A stretch of 64,000 nucleotides of DNA from Streptomyces sp. NBC_01294 (lineage in GTDB: Bacteria; Actinomycetota; Actinomycetes; Streptomycetales; Streptomycetaceae), in assembly GCF_035917235.1 (NCBI RefSeq), contig NZ_CP108423.1, positions 5,175,501-5,239,500 on the forward strand. The letters are read 5' to 3'. The position numbers and the translations under genes are program-made. The notes below the pieces were generated by a model. That model was not told where the DNA came from. It did not search any database and saw nothing but the letters and a program-made list of their open reading frames with translations. Shown piece after piece: positions 8,940-16,789 of this stretch. Within the stretch, counting starts at the first letter, position 1; every line of letters starts with the position of its first letter.

Positions 8940-9262
8940 GGCGTGCTCCCTGCGGGCTCTTCCTGGACGGTCGGACGCATGTCCAACGGCGCACGCAGGG
9001 GCTCGGTCACTGCGCGCACGGGTGGCGGCAAACGGTCCTCGTCACTGGCTGTAGGGGACAGCGGACATTGCCAACGCGCGCTCGCTCCGGCATGCTCCCT
9101 GGGACGCTCTCCAAGGGCGGCAAGCCCTGTGCAGGACAGGAGTGTCGCCGTACCCTGGTGGGTATGGGCTTGGGAAGATGCTTCCCGGACAGAGCTCCGT
9201 CACACTGCGTTGCCGATTTCGCCCCTGTTGCTTCCTCCAAGGACCTCTTCGCCGAGACACCC
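8940..9262. other. Gap upstream of the stress-protein gene
   Basis: About 320 bp between a leftward membrane-protein gene and a rightward stress-protein gene, so promoters for both are expected. A -10-like TACCCT at 9151-9156 stands seven bases before an in-frame ATG at 9164, which could mark the start of the stress-protein transcript. Nothing else distinctive is seen. Confidence 0.35.
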
Positions 9263-9796
9263 ATGGCCGGTCACGAATTCTCCGAACCAGCGGACCGCAA
9301 GCGCAAACGCCTCGCCGATCCCGCGTCGGCCGCCGATCTGCGCGCGGTGGAACAGACACGCCTTCCCTGCGATCCGGCCTTCCGGCACGGGGTCGTCGTG
9401 GGATTCGACGGATCCACGTCCAGTGAGCGCGCGCTCGCGTACGCGATCGGCATGGCCCGTCGCTCCGGATCCGGCCTGATCATCGTTCATGTCGCCAACC
9501 GGCTCCCCACCACCGTGTGGGCCGGGTGCGAGCCGCCCGTCTTCGTGGACGTGCCGGACCACCGCACCGAAGTCCTCGGGCTGGAACTCGCCTGCGCGGA
9601 CTACTTGGCCGAAGTGCCGTGGATCCTGGTCGAGCGCGGTGGTGACATCTGCCATGAGCTGGAGGAGGTCGGCCGGGAGTATTCGGCCGACGCCATCGTG
9701 GTCGGGTCCACCCACGGGATCGTCGGCCGGATCTTCGGGTCGGTGGCCGGCCGGCTGGCCAAGCGCGCACAGCGACCCGTCGTTGTCATTCCTTGA
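9263..9796 (+). CDS. Universal stress protein (UspA family)
   Basis: 177 residues from ATG 9263. A disordered charged N-terminal segment precedes one Usp domain beginning VVVGFDGSTSSERALAYA. It ends with the nucleotide-binding pattern VVGSTHGIVGRIFGSVAGRLA followed by RPVVVIP, which fits the G-2x-G-9x-G-S/T rule for ATP-binding Usp proteins. Start choice is uncertain: an in-frame ATG at 9164 would add 33 residues and could be leaderless, and no strong ribosome-binding site precedes either. The TGA stop coincides with the end of a decayed TnpB element. Confidence 0.82.
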   Translation: MAGHEFSEPADRKRKRLADPASAADLRAVEQTRLPCDPAFRHGVVVGFDGSTSSERALAYAIGMARRSGSGLIIVHVANRLPTTVWAGCEPPVFVDVPDHRTEVLGLELACADYLAEVPWILVERGGDICHELEEVGREYSADAIVVGSTHGIVGRIFGSVAGRLAKRAQRPVVVIP

Positions 9797-10011
9797 CTGC
9801 TCCCCTCCCTGACGGAAGGGGATCCTTGGCTCACGCAGCCTCCCGAGGCGGCGCCTCGTGAGGTCTTCCACGATCAGTACCAACCGGGGTCAGACCTGCC
9901 CGGACGAGCATCACGCGCGCGGAGTTCTTGTCCCGTGGGGACACGGCTCCGCACGCGGTGCAGGTGCGCTCTCCCAGCGGCAGATCCCTCGCTGTTGTCA
10001 ATCCGTGACCC
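9794..10011 (-). mobile_element. Remnant of an IS1341-type (TnpB-only) element
   Basis: On the minus strand the segment holds the C-terminal coding end of a TnpB gene. This is followed by a right-end hairpin (9802-9809 with 9814-9821, stem CCCCTTCC/GGGAGGGG) and the terminal GTCA at 9797-9794. The architecture matches the right end of the intact element at 12061-12117. The left end and most of tnpB are missing. Confidence 0.65.
9831..10011 (-). pseudogene. C-terminal fragment of tnpB
   Basis: About 55 residues in one frame, including the last zinc-finger half TCTACGAVSPRDKNSAR, which carries the final RuvC-III aspartate context (RDKNSAR), and a tail ending EAPPREAA before TGA. Everything upstream of the finger is absent, replaced by the promoter region of the next gene. 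It is a broken gene and cannot encode an active nuclease. Confidence 0.7.
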
Positions 10012-10106
10012 TCTGTTAAGTCGATTGTGCGGTTGTGCCCCCGTGTAAAGGGTAGATAAATGCTGCTGGGACGCAGCAAACAACTGCAGATCGAAGGGAG
10101 CCCGCC

Positions 10107-10673
10107 GTGGACAATGGTGTCTCTGCGGGAAGCACGGCCTCGACTTCGACCCTGGGGAACATCGCCCTGGGTCTCACCCTTCTCGCGTTCGGTATCGGCC
10201 ACACCGGCGTCATCGACGGCGTGTCCGCTGCCAGCTCCGCGTCGCTCGCGATGTACGTCGGCGGCGCAGCCCTCTTCCTCCTCGGGCTCCTCGAGTACCG
10301 CGGCGGCAACGGGTTCAACGGCACCGCGTTCGCGGGCCTCGGCATCTTCTGGTTCACGTGGGCCAAGGGCGCAGGGGGTTCGGTCTCCGACGAAGCTGCC
10401 GGAACGTTTCTTGTCCTGTTCGCGATGCTCGCGCTGACCCTCACGGTCGCCGCCGCGAGCGGTCTGTTCAGCCAGGGCGTCTACGCCCTGCTGACCCTGT
10501 CGCTCGTCCTGCTGGCCATAGGGGCGTTCATGGACAGCGGCGGTCTCGCCAAGGCGGGCGGCTGGGTCGCCGCCGTCGCCGGACTGCTGGCCTGGTACGG
10601 GGCCACCGCGGCCCTCGCCCACTGGCCGATGGCCGTCGGCAAGGCCCGGCGCGGCGCGGTCGCCGCGAGCTGA
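10107..10673 (+). CDS. GPR1/FUN34/YaaH (SatP-like) membrane protein
   Basis: 188 residues starting at GTG 10107, with GAAGGGAG six bases upstream. Six hydrophobic segments are visible. The central motif LLEYRGGNGFNGTAFAGLG resembles the family signature (E-[FY]-R-x-G-N-T-F-[GA]-A-T-A-F) of acetate/succinate transporters. The role would be proton-coupled uptake or release of acetate or related small carboxylates. A strong terminator follows. The NPAPLG-type N-terminal motif is degenerate, so substrate is unclear. Confidence 0.75.
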   Translation: MDNGVSAGSTASTSTLGNIALGLTLLAFGIGHTGVIDGVSAASSASLAMYVGGAALFLLGLLEYRGGNGFNGTAFAGLGIFWFTWAKGAGGSVSDEAAGTFLVLFAMLALTLTVAAASGLFSQGVYALLTLSLVLLAIGAFMDSGGLAKAGGWVAAVAGLLAWYGATAALAHWPMAVGKARRGAVAAS

Positions 10674-10690
10674 ACGGCTACGTAAGAACG

Positions 10691-10719
10691 GAACGGCCCC
10701 GAGATTCTGGGGGCCGTTC
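10691..10719. terminator. Terminator hairpin with A/T-rich flank
   Basis: Arms GAACGGCCCC (10691-10700) and GGGGCCGTTC (10710-10719) enclose a 9-nt loop. An AT-rich tract ending GGGTATTTT follows. It ends the upstream membrane-protein transcript. Confidence 0.8.
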
Positions 10720-10797
10720 TCGTCTATAAAAGGGTATTTTCTATCTCTTTCGCGCATGGGAGCATTTTGTTGATGAGTCGTCGGCACGATAGGCCGT

Positions 10798-12081
10798 GTG
10801 AAGGCGGACGCGGGGCGCAAGTATCGTGCGTACCCCACCGAGGTCCAGGACCAGGTCCTGGTGCGGTGGGGGCATACGGCGCGTGCTCTTTGGAACGTGG
10901 CTCTTGAGCAGCGGGTGTACCTGTGGGAGCAGCGTCGGTACACCCTGCGTTCTGTCGAGCAGAGCAAGTTCCTGACGGCCGCCCGGACCGACCTGGACTG
11001 GATGGGTGACCTGCCCGCGCAGTCCGGGCAGCAGATTCTGCGCAGCCTGGACCGTGCGTACGACAATTTCTGGAACCCAAGCCACCCCGCTGGGTTTCCG
11101 GCGCGGAAGAAGCGCGGGCACCGTCTGTCGATCCCGTTCCCTGGCCAGGCGGTCGAGGTCCGCAAGCTGAACCGTAAGTGGGCCGAGGTGCGTCTGCCCA
11201 AGCTCGGCTGGCTGCGGTTCCGGCTCTCCCGAGCGATCGGCGGCACGGTCCGCAATGCCACGGTGTCCCGGGACGGCAACGGCTGGCACGTCTCCTTCGG
11301 CGTCCACACGGGCCGCATGCCGGACGTGCCGAACGGGAAGCCCGCGTGCGGGGTGGACTTCGGGGTGGCCGCGTCCGCGTTCGTCTCCACCGAGACCACA
11401 CCCCGCCTCATGCCCCGGTCACTGAAAGCCAAGGAGAAGAAGCGGCTCAGGGCGCTGGAGCAGCGCAAGGCGCGGCAGATCACCTACGCCAAGAAACACA
11501 ACGGCGGGAAGTACAGCCGCCGCCTGCGCACGACGATCGCCCAGATCGCAAGGCTCACTACCCGCCGGGCCAACCGACGGCGGGACTTCACGCACAAACT
11601 CACCACCGACCTCGCCAAAAGCCACGGCCTGATCGGTATCGAAGACCTGCGCGTGAAGAGCATGACCGCCTCTGCGAAAGGCACTGCCGAGGCCCCGGGG
11701 AGGAACGTCCGGGCGAAGGCCGGGCTGAACCGGTCGGTCCTCGACAACACTCCGGGGGAGCGGCGGCGGCAGCTTGAGTACAAGGCCCGCATGTACGGGT
11801 CTGTACTCGTCGCCGTGCCGCCGTTCCACACCTCTCAGACCTGCGCCGCTTGCGACCTGGTCGATCCAGGGTCCCGTAAGGGATGCGGCCGGCTGTTCGC
11901 CTGCACTCGGTGCGGGCACGAGGACGACGCCGACCACAATGCCTCGATGGAGATCGAGGCCCGAGCCCGCCGGACGGGTGGCTCGGACATCAGCAGCACG
12001 CGCAGCATCCCCCGGATGCGAGTCCCGGCCACCGGCCGGAGGCGGATGCGTGAAGCCCTTCAGCCCGCCCACGCGGGCTGA
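10798..12081 (+). CDS. tnpB: TnpB RNA-guided nuclease (IS605 accessory protein)
   Basis: 427 residues from GTG 10798. An N-terminal helix-turn-helix and wedge region (about 1-170) precedes a split RuvC nuclease with the full DED triad: D187 in GVDFGVAAS, E282 in GIEDLRVKSM and D379 in DDADHNAS. A four-cysteine zinc finger (CAAC ... CTRCG) is inserted before the last motif. All catalytic and metal residues are present, so the protein may be active. TnpB uses an RNA from the element's own right end to cut DNA next to a short target-adjacent motif. The stop codon lies inside a right-end hairpin. Confidence 0.93.
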   Translation: MKADAGRKYRAYPTEVQDQVLVRWGHTARALWNVALEQRVYLWEQRRYTLRSVEQSKFLTAARTDLDWMGDLPAQSGQQILRSLDRAYDNFWNPSHPAGFPARKKRGHRLSIPFPGQAVEVRKLNRKWAEVRLPKLGWLRFRLSRAIGGTVRNATVSRDGNGWHVSFGVHTGRMPDVPNGKPACGVDFGVAASAFVSTETTPRLMPRSLKAKEKKRLRALEQRKARQITYAKKHNGGKYSRRLRTTIAQIARLTTRRANRRRDFTHKLTTDLAKSHGLIGIEDLRVKSMTASAKGTAEAPGRNVRAKAGLNRSVLDNTPGERRRQLEYKARMYGSVLVAVPPFHTSQTCAACDLVDPGSRKGCGRLFACTRCGHEDDADHNASMEIEARARRTGGSDISSTRSIPRMRVPATGRRRMREALQPAHAG

Positions 12082-12117
12082 AGGGAATCCCCGCCTTCAG
12101 CGCGGGGAGGATCGTCA
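11960..12117 (+). ncRNA. Predicted omega RNA (right-end guide-RNA scaffold)
   Basis: TnpB elements encode their guide RNA at the tnpB 3' end and right terminus. Here the two hairpins at 12061-12080 and 12089-12107 plus the terminal GAGGATCGTCA form the expected scaffold end. The guide would start immediately after 12117 and read into antisense glmS sequence. The 5' boundary is a guess, because these RNAs are processed from the tnpB transcript. Confidence 0.45.
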
Positions 12118-13932
12118 CTCGACGGTGACCGACTTCGCCAGGTTGCGCGGCTTGTCGATGTCGCGGCCCATGGCCAGGGCCGTGTGGTACGCGAGCAGCT
12201 GGAGCGGGATGCCCATCAGGATCGGGTCCAGCTCGTCCTCGTTCTTCGGGACGACGATGGTGTGGTCCGCCTTCTCCTGCTCGCGGTGGGCGACCGCCAG
12301 GATCCGGCCGCTGCGGGCCTTGATCTCCTCCAGCGCCGCGCGGTTCTTCTCCAGCAGGTCGTCGTCCGGGACGATCGCGACCGTCGGCAGCGAGGGCTCG
12401 ATCAGGGCGAGGGGGCCGTGCTTGAGCTCGGAGGCCGGGTAGGCCTCGGCGTGGATGTAGGAGATCTCCTTCAGCTTGAGGGAGGCCTCCAGGGCCACCG
12501 GGTAGCCGCGCACCCGGCCGATGAACATCATCGACTTGGCCTCGGCGTACTCGGCCGCCAGCTTCTTGATGTCCTCTTCGCCGTCGAGGATCTCCTGGAT
12601 CTGCGCGGGCAGCTTGCGCAGGCCCTCGATGATCCGCTTGCCGTCGGTGACCGACAGGTCCCGGATGCGGCCCAGGTGCACGGCCAGCAGCGCGAAGGCC
12701 ACGACCGTGTTGGTGAAGCACTTGGTGGAGACGACGCAGACCTCGGGACCGGCGTGCACGTACACGCCGCCGTCGGCCTCGCGGGCGATCGCGGAGCCGA
12801 CCACGTTGACCACGCCGAGGACGCGGGCGCCCTTGCGCTTGAGCTCCTGCACGGCCGCGAGCACGTCGTACGTCTCACCGGACTGGGAGACCGCGATGTA
12901 GAGGGTGTCGGGGTCCACGACCGGGTTGCGGTAGCGGAACTCGGAGGCCGGCTCGGCGTCCGCGGGGATCCGGGCCATGCCCTCGATGAGGCCGGCGCCG
13001 ATGAGGCCCGCGTGGTACGAGGTGCCGCAGCCCAGGATCTTGACCCGGCGGATGCCGCGCGCCTCGCGCGGGTCCAGGTTCAGGCCGCCCAGGTGCACGG
13101 TGTTGAAGCGGTCGTCGATCCGGCCGCGCAGCACGCGGTCGACCGCGTCGGGCTGCTCGGAGATCTCCTTGTGCATGTAGGTGTCGTGACCGCCCATGTC
13201 GTACGAGGCGGCCTCCCACTCCACGGTCTCCGGGGTGGCGGTGGTCGTCGTGCCGGAGGTCGTGTAGGTGCGGAAGTCGTCGGCCTTGATGGTGGCCATC
13301 TCGCCGTCGCCGAGGGTGACGACCTGGCGGGTGTGGGCGACCAGAGCGGCGACGTCCGAGGCGACGAACATCTCCTTCTCGCCGATGCCGAGCACCACGG
13401 GGGAGCCGTTGCGGGCGACGACGATGCGGTCGGCGAAGTCGGCGTGCATGACGGCGATGCCGTAGGTGCCGTCGATGACCTTGAGCGCCTCGCGGACCTT
13501 CTCCTCCAGGGAGTCGGCCTGGGAGCGGGCGATCAGGTGGACGATGACCTCGGTGTCGGTCTCCGAGACGAAGACCACGCCGTCGGCCTCGAGCTTGGCG
13601 CGCAGCTCGGAGCAGTTGTCGACGATGCCGTTGTGGACGACGGCGACCTTGTTCTCCGGGTCCAGGTGCGGGTGGGAGTTGAGGTCGCTCGGGGCGCCGT
13701 GCGTGGCCCAGCGGGTGTGGGCGATGCCGGTGGTGCCGGCGAAGCGCTTGGGGACGCGGGACTCCAGCTCGCGGACCCGGCCCTTGGCCTTGACGACCTT
13801 CAGGGCCGGGGCCTTCGGGGTGTTGACCACGATGCCCGCGGAGTCGTATCCGCGGTATTCCAGTCGCTGCAGGCCTTCCAGCAGCAGCGGTGCCACGTCA
13901 CGCTTGCCGATGTAACCGACGATTCCGCACAT
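12115..13932 (-). CDS. glmS: Glutamine-fructose-6-phosphate aminotransferase
   Basis: 605 residues, full length. It makes glucosamine-6-phosphate, the first step toward UDP-GlcNAc for peptidoglycan. The N-terminal glutaminase domain begins MCGIVGYIG with catalytic Cys2. Two SIS isomerase domains follow (GCGTSYHAGLIG; SQSGETYD; later EAYPASELKHGP), and the C-terminus is KSVTVE. ATG 13932 is preceded by AGGAGGGG eight bases away. The stop codon overlaps the right end of the TnpB element, so any native downstream terminator has been displaced. No glmS ribozyme is seen in the 65-bp upstream gap. Confidence 0.97.
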   Translation of the reverse strand: MCGIVGYIGKRDVAPLLLEGLQRLEYRGYDSAGIVVNTPKAPALKVVKAKGRVRELESRVPKRFAGTTGIAHTRWATHGAPSDLNSHPHLDPENKVAVVHNGIVDNCSELRAKLEADGVVFVSETDTEVIVHLIARSQADSLEEKVREALKVIDGTYGIAVMHADFADRIVVARNGSPVVLGIGEKEMFVASDVAALVAHTRQVVTLGDGEMATIKADDFRTYTTSGTTTTATPETVEWEAASYDMGGHDTYMHKEISEQPDAVDRVLRGRIDDRFNTVHLGGLNLDPREARGIRRVKILGCGTSYHAGLIGAGLIEGMARIPADAEPASEFRYRNPVVDPDTLYIAVSQSGETYDVLAAVQELKRKGARVLGVVNVVGSAIAREADGGVYVHAGPEVCVVSTKCFTNTVVAFALLAVHLGRIRDLSVTDGKRIIEGLRKLPAQIQEILDGEEDIKKLAAEYAEAKSMMFIGRVRGYPVALEASLKLKEISYIHAEAYPASELKHGPLALIEPSLPTVAIVPDDDLLEKNRAALEEIKARSGRILAVAHREQEKADHTIVVPKNEDELDPILMGIPLQLLAYHTALAMGRDIDKPRNLAKSVTVE

Positions 13933-13997
13933 ACGGTGTTGCCCCTCCTGAAGTTCGGTTCGTGTACTCGCTCGCGGCCGCGGGTGCGGCGGCAGGC

Positions 13998-14408
13998 TCA
14001 GCCGTAGACGATGCGGCGCAGCTGCCGGAGCGACAGCTCCGGAGGCGCCACGGCGCGGTGCGGCAGCTCGGCCGCGATCCGCTCGAAGATGTCCGCGTTG
14101 ACCGCTCCGCCGGACTGCAGTTCACGGTGGCGGCGGCGGACGAACTCCTCGGTCGTCTCGTCGAAGTAGGCGAGCACGTCGAGTACCACCCGGGCGGCCT
14201 CGCCGCGCTGCAGCGCGGTGCTGCGCACCAGGTGGTCGACGAGGTCGTCATGCGACGGGCGGCGATCGAGCACCCGTAGATAATCGCGGCTGACGGCGTC
14301 GAACGCAAAGATCCTGCCCGATTTCGGGCAGGATCCCTCTGGTCTGGACCATCGGAGGTGCCCGGTGTGATCTCCTTCGGATGATTTTCGCCCGTCCGGG
14401 ATTCGCAC
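13998..14408 (-). CDS. Conserved hypothetical protein, start uncertain
   Basis: Encodes up to 136 residues. The recognisably conserved part starts near FAFDAVSRDYLRVLDRRP and continues through LVRSTALQRGEAARVVLDVLAYFDETTEEFVRRRHREL to RQLRRIVYG, a helical and mostly charged protein. The ATG at 14408 is the only one in frame, but the first 40 residues span a DasR-type site and a perfect hairpin and look non-coding. A GTG at 14273 giving 91 residues is a reasonable alternative. It is the gene immediately upstream of glmS. Function unknown; a link to amino-sugar metabolism is suggested only by context. Confidence 0.65.
   Translation of the reverse strand: MRIPDGRKSSEGDHTGHLRWSRPEGSCPKSGRIFAFDAVSRDYLRVLDRRPSHDDLVDHLVRSTALQRGEAARVVLDVLAYFDETTEEFVRRRHRELQSGGAVNADIFERIAAELPHRAVAPPELSLRQLRRIVYG
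14310..14335. terminator. Perfect 12-bp inverted repeat (possible attenuator)
   Basis: GATCCTGCCCGA at 14310-14321 is repeated inverted at 14324-14335 with two bases between, giving in practice a 10-bp stem with a 6-nt loop. It lies between the DasR-type site and the likely start of the small hypothetical gene. It could fold in that gene's leader as an attenuator or stabilise the RNA. Confidence 0.5.
14340..14351. promoter_or_regulatory. DasR-responsive element (dre-like)
   Basis: TGGTCTGGACCA differs by one central base from the core TGGTCTAGACCA of the DasR consensus. DasR is the GntR-type regulator of GlcNAc and chitin use. The site lies in the divergent promoter region of the GH20 hexosaminidase and the small protein upstream of glmS, about 95 bp before the hexosaminidase start. 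Confidence 0.7.
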
Positions 14409-14446
14409 ACGAGACGGGACGGCCCGCTTGGCCTATACCTGTGCGC

Positions 14447-16039
14447 ATGAGAGTCCTGCGACGCACGCTCGGCGCCCTCCTCGTCCTCGGCGCGGCCCCG
14501 GCCTTTCTCACCGCCTGCACCACCGCCCGCGGGGACGACGCCCGGCCCGGCGACGACCCTCCCCCGGCCCTCGCCCCCTTCGAACGGCTCCTGCCGGCGC
14601 CGGCCTCCGCGGACGTCGCGGGCCCCGGGTACGCCTTCGGGCCGGGCACCGTCGTCCGCACCGGTCCGGGGCCGGACGAGGAGGTCCGCCGGGTGGGCGA
14701 GCTCCTCGCGGAGCAGCTGCGCGGCCCGAGCGGACTGCCGCTGCCGGTGGTCGACGGGGCGCAGGGGGACGGGATCCGGCTCAGGATCGACGAGGAGGCC
14801 GAAGGAGTCGGGGACGAGGGGTACCGGCTGGAGTCCGGCCCCGGCGGGGTCACCCTCACCGCGCGGACGCCGGCCGGGCTGTTCCACGCGGGACAGACGC
14901 TGCGCCAGCTGGTGCCCGTGTCCGGCCCCGGGACGGTGCCGGGCGGGACGATCACCGACGCGCCGCGCTTCGCGTACCGGGGGGCCATGGTCGACATCGC
15001 GCGGCACTTCTTCACGGTGGACCAGGTGAAGAGGTACGTGGACCAGCTCGCCCAGTACAAGGTCAACACGCTGCACCTGCACCTGACCGACGACCAGGGG
15101 TGGCGCCTCGCGATCGACTCCTGGCCGCGGCTGGCCCAGTACGGGGGCGGCAGCGAGGTCGGCGGCGGGCCCGGCGGCCACTGGACGAAGGACGAGTACC
15201 GCGAGCTGGTGGCGTACGCGGGGGAGCGCTACGTGGACGTGGTCCCGGAGATCGACATGCCGGGCCACATGAACGCGGCGCTCGCCTCCTACGCCGAGCT
15301 GAACTGCGACGGCAAGGCCCCGCCGCGGTACACCGGGACCAAGGTGGGATTCAGCTCGCTGTGCGTCGGCAAGGAGCGGACGTACGAGTTCATCGACGAG
15401 GTGCTCGGCGAGCTGGCGGAGCTGACGCCCGGCCGCTACCTGCACATCGGCGGCGACGAGGCGCACGTGACGCCCGCGGCGGACTACGCGGCCTTCATGG
15501 ACCGGGCGCAGGCGGTGGTGGGGCGGTACGGCAAGACGGTGGTGGCCTGGCACCAGCTGGCGCAGGCCCGGCCGGCGCAGGGAGCGGTGCTCCAGTACTG
15601 GGGCCACGACAAGACCCCGGCCGCGGACAAGGCGGCCGTGGCGGCGGCGGCGAAGGCGGGGCACCCGGTGATCCTGTCGCCGGCGGACCGGCTGTACCTG
15701 GACATGAAGTACGAGGCGGCGACCAAGCCGGGGCTGGCGTGGGCCGGGTACGTCCCGGTGCAGCGGGCGTACTCCTGGGACCCGGGGGCCTACCTGGCCG
15801 GGATCCCGGAATCCGCCGTGCTGGGCGTGGAGGCCCCGCTGTGGACGGAGAACGTCTCGACACGGGCCGAGTGGGAGCTGATGGCGTTCCCGCGCGTCCT
15901 GGGCCTGGCGGAACTGGGCTGGTCCCCGCGGTCCTCGCTGGACTGGGCCTCGTACGGCCGCCGCCTGGCGGCGCAGGCTCCCCGGCTGGACGCGCAGGGC
16001 ATCGCCTTCTTCCGGGCGCCGGAGGTTCCCTGGCAGTGA
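14447..16039 (+). CDS. Secreted GH20 beta-N-acetylhexosaminidase (lipoprotein)
   Basis: 530 residues from ATG 14447. The signal peptide MRVLRRTLGALLVLGAA ends in a lipobox-like FLTAC, so it should be lipid-anchored outside the cell. A GH20 N-terminal domain (about 60-175) precedes the catalytic barrel starting APRFAYRGAMVDIARHFF. The catalytic pair is D337-E338 in HIGGDEAH. The enzyme releases GlcNAc from chitobiose and similar glycans. There is no ribosome-binding site; TATACC sits seven bases before the ATG, suggesting a leaderless mRNA. The DasR-type site upstream fits induction by GlcNAc metabolism. The next gene converges 40 bp away. Confidence 0.94.
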   Translation: MRVLRRTLGALLVLGAAPAFLTACTTARGDDARPGDDPPPALAPFERLLPAPASADVAGPGYAFGPGTVVRTGPGPDEEVRRVGELLAEQLRGPSGLPLPVVDGAQGDGIRLRIDEEAEGVGDEGYRLESGPGGVTLTARTPAGLFHAGQTLRQLVPVSGPGTVPGGTITDAPRFAYRGAMVDIARHFFTVDQVKRYVDQLAQYKVNTLHLHLTDDQGWRLAIDSWPRLAQYGGGSEVGGGPGGHWTKDEYRELVAYAGERYVDVVPEIDMPGHMNAALASYAELNCDGKAPPRYTGTKVGFSSLCVGKERTYEFIDEVLGELAELTPGRYLHIGGDEAHVTPAADYAAFMDRAQAVVGRYGKTVVAWHQLAQARPAQGAVLQYWGHDKTPAADKAAVAAAAKAGHPVILSPADRLYLDMKYEAATKPGLAWAGYVPVQRAYSWDPGAYLAGIPESAVLGVEAPLWTENVSTRAEWELMAFPRVLGLAELGWSPRSSLDWASYGRRLAAQAPRLDAQGIAFFRAPEVPWQ

Positions 16040-16079
16040 CCGGCCGGGCCGGGGCACGGGCCGTGGTCACAGCCCGTGG

Positions 16080-16634
16080 TCAGGGACAGCTGCTGTCGGC
16101 CCCGCCGGCCCCGTCGGCCGTCGAACCGACCTCTATCTCGAAACCGGCACCGGAAGCGAATTCCTGGCCGGAGCCAGGCCCGTAGAACTCGACGTAATCC
16201 CGTGCGCTGACGAAGTTGAGCATGAGCTGCTTCGCCTGTCCTTCCTCGCCCTTCGTGAAGCACAGTCCCTTCAGCTCGTAACCCGCCACCGGCTGGGGCC
16301 AGAACTGCCAGCCGTCGGCCTCCGCGGCCTTGCGGTAGTGGTCGAGGACTTCCTGACGGGTTCCCGGATACGCGTAGAGGCGCCCGGCCGAAAGCCAGGC
16401 GTCGCCGCTGTCGTCCGCGCACTCGGAGAGGAACCCGTCGTAGCTCTGGGGAGGCGTCGCGCCCGGCGGCGGCGAGGCGAGCAGGGGGAGCGACTCCAGT
16501 TCCTTCATCCGGGCTTCGGTCCCCTCGCAGGTGGTGAACGGGGAGAGCACCGAACAGCCGGTCAGGCCCCCGGCGACGACCGCGGCCGACAACAGCAGAG
16601 CGGCCACGCGGCCGGGGCGGATCCGGAACGGCAC
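16080..16634 (-). CDS. Hypothetical lipoprotein
   Basis: 184 residues starting at GTG 16634, with GGGAG upstream. An N-terminal basic segment, hydrophobic helix and lipobox LTGC place the lipidated Cys near residue 27. The mature part contains four further cysteines that could form two disulfides (CEG, ECAD, LCFT, SSC), and no catalytic motif is seen. A YAYPGTRQEVLDHYRKAAEADGW-type segment resembles other actinobacterial extracellular lipoproteins of unknown role. It is convergent with the hexosaminidase and upstream of, but separate from, the des operon end. Confidence 0.75.
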   Translation of the reverse strand: MPFRIRPGRVAALLLSAAVVAGGLTGCSVLSPFTTCEGTEARMKELESLPLLASPPPGATPPQSYDGFLSECADDSGDAWLSAGRLYAYPGTRQEVLDHYRKAAEADGWQFWPQPVAGYELKGLCFTKGEEGQAKQLMLNFVSARDYVEFYGPGSGQEFASGAGFEIEVGSTADGAGGADSSCP

Positions 16635-16740
16635 AGTGGCTCCCAGGTGTCGGCAGCAGCCGGCTGACAGGCGGAAAACGCGACGGCGTGATCGCGAAGA
16701 GGGCCATTATTGGGCTTCGCGGTCACGCTGTCACGCTGTT

Positions 16741-16783
16741 GGGCGGGGCGGTATCGAGGGACCGTATCGATACCGCCCCGCCC
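16741..16783 (-). terminator. Terminator hairpin of desABCD
   Basis: Seventeen-base arms at 16741-16757 and 16767-16783 match perfectly around a 9-nt loop. They start a few bases beyond the desD stop and end the desABCD transcript. Confidence 0.85.
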
Positions 16784-16789
16784 CGTCCG

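Larger units (their letters stand above)
10741..12117 (+). mobile_element. IS1341-type element (IS200/IS605 family, tnpB only)
   Basis: It contains one intact tnpB and a typical right end: an 8-bp hairpin at 12061-12080, a second hairpin at 12089-12107 (CCCCGC/GCGGGG) and terminal GTCA at 12114-12117. No tnpA (Y1 transposase) is present, so mobilisation would require one elsewhere. The left boundary is not resolved; it lies between the terminator at 10719 and the tnpB start. The right end abuts glmS so closely that the glmS stop codon is the complement of the element's last three bases. Confidence 0.75.

Noticed and set aside
12184..14007. 607-codon open frame antisense to glmS
   Set aside because: glmS is unambiguous on the other strand; this frame is a by-product of GC-rich third positions.
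13998..14309. glmS ribozyme or riboswitch upstream of glmS
   Set aside because: The gap before glmS is only 65 bp and the sequence before it is coding; no ribozyme-like structure could be recognised.
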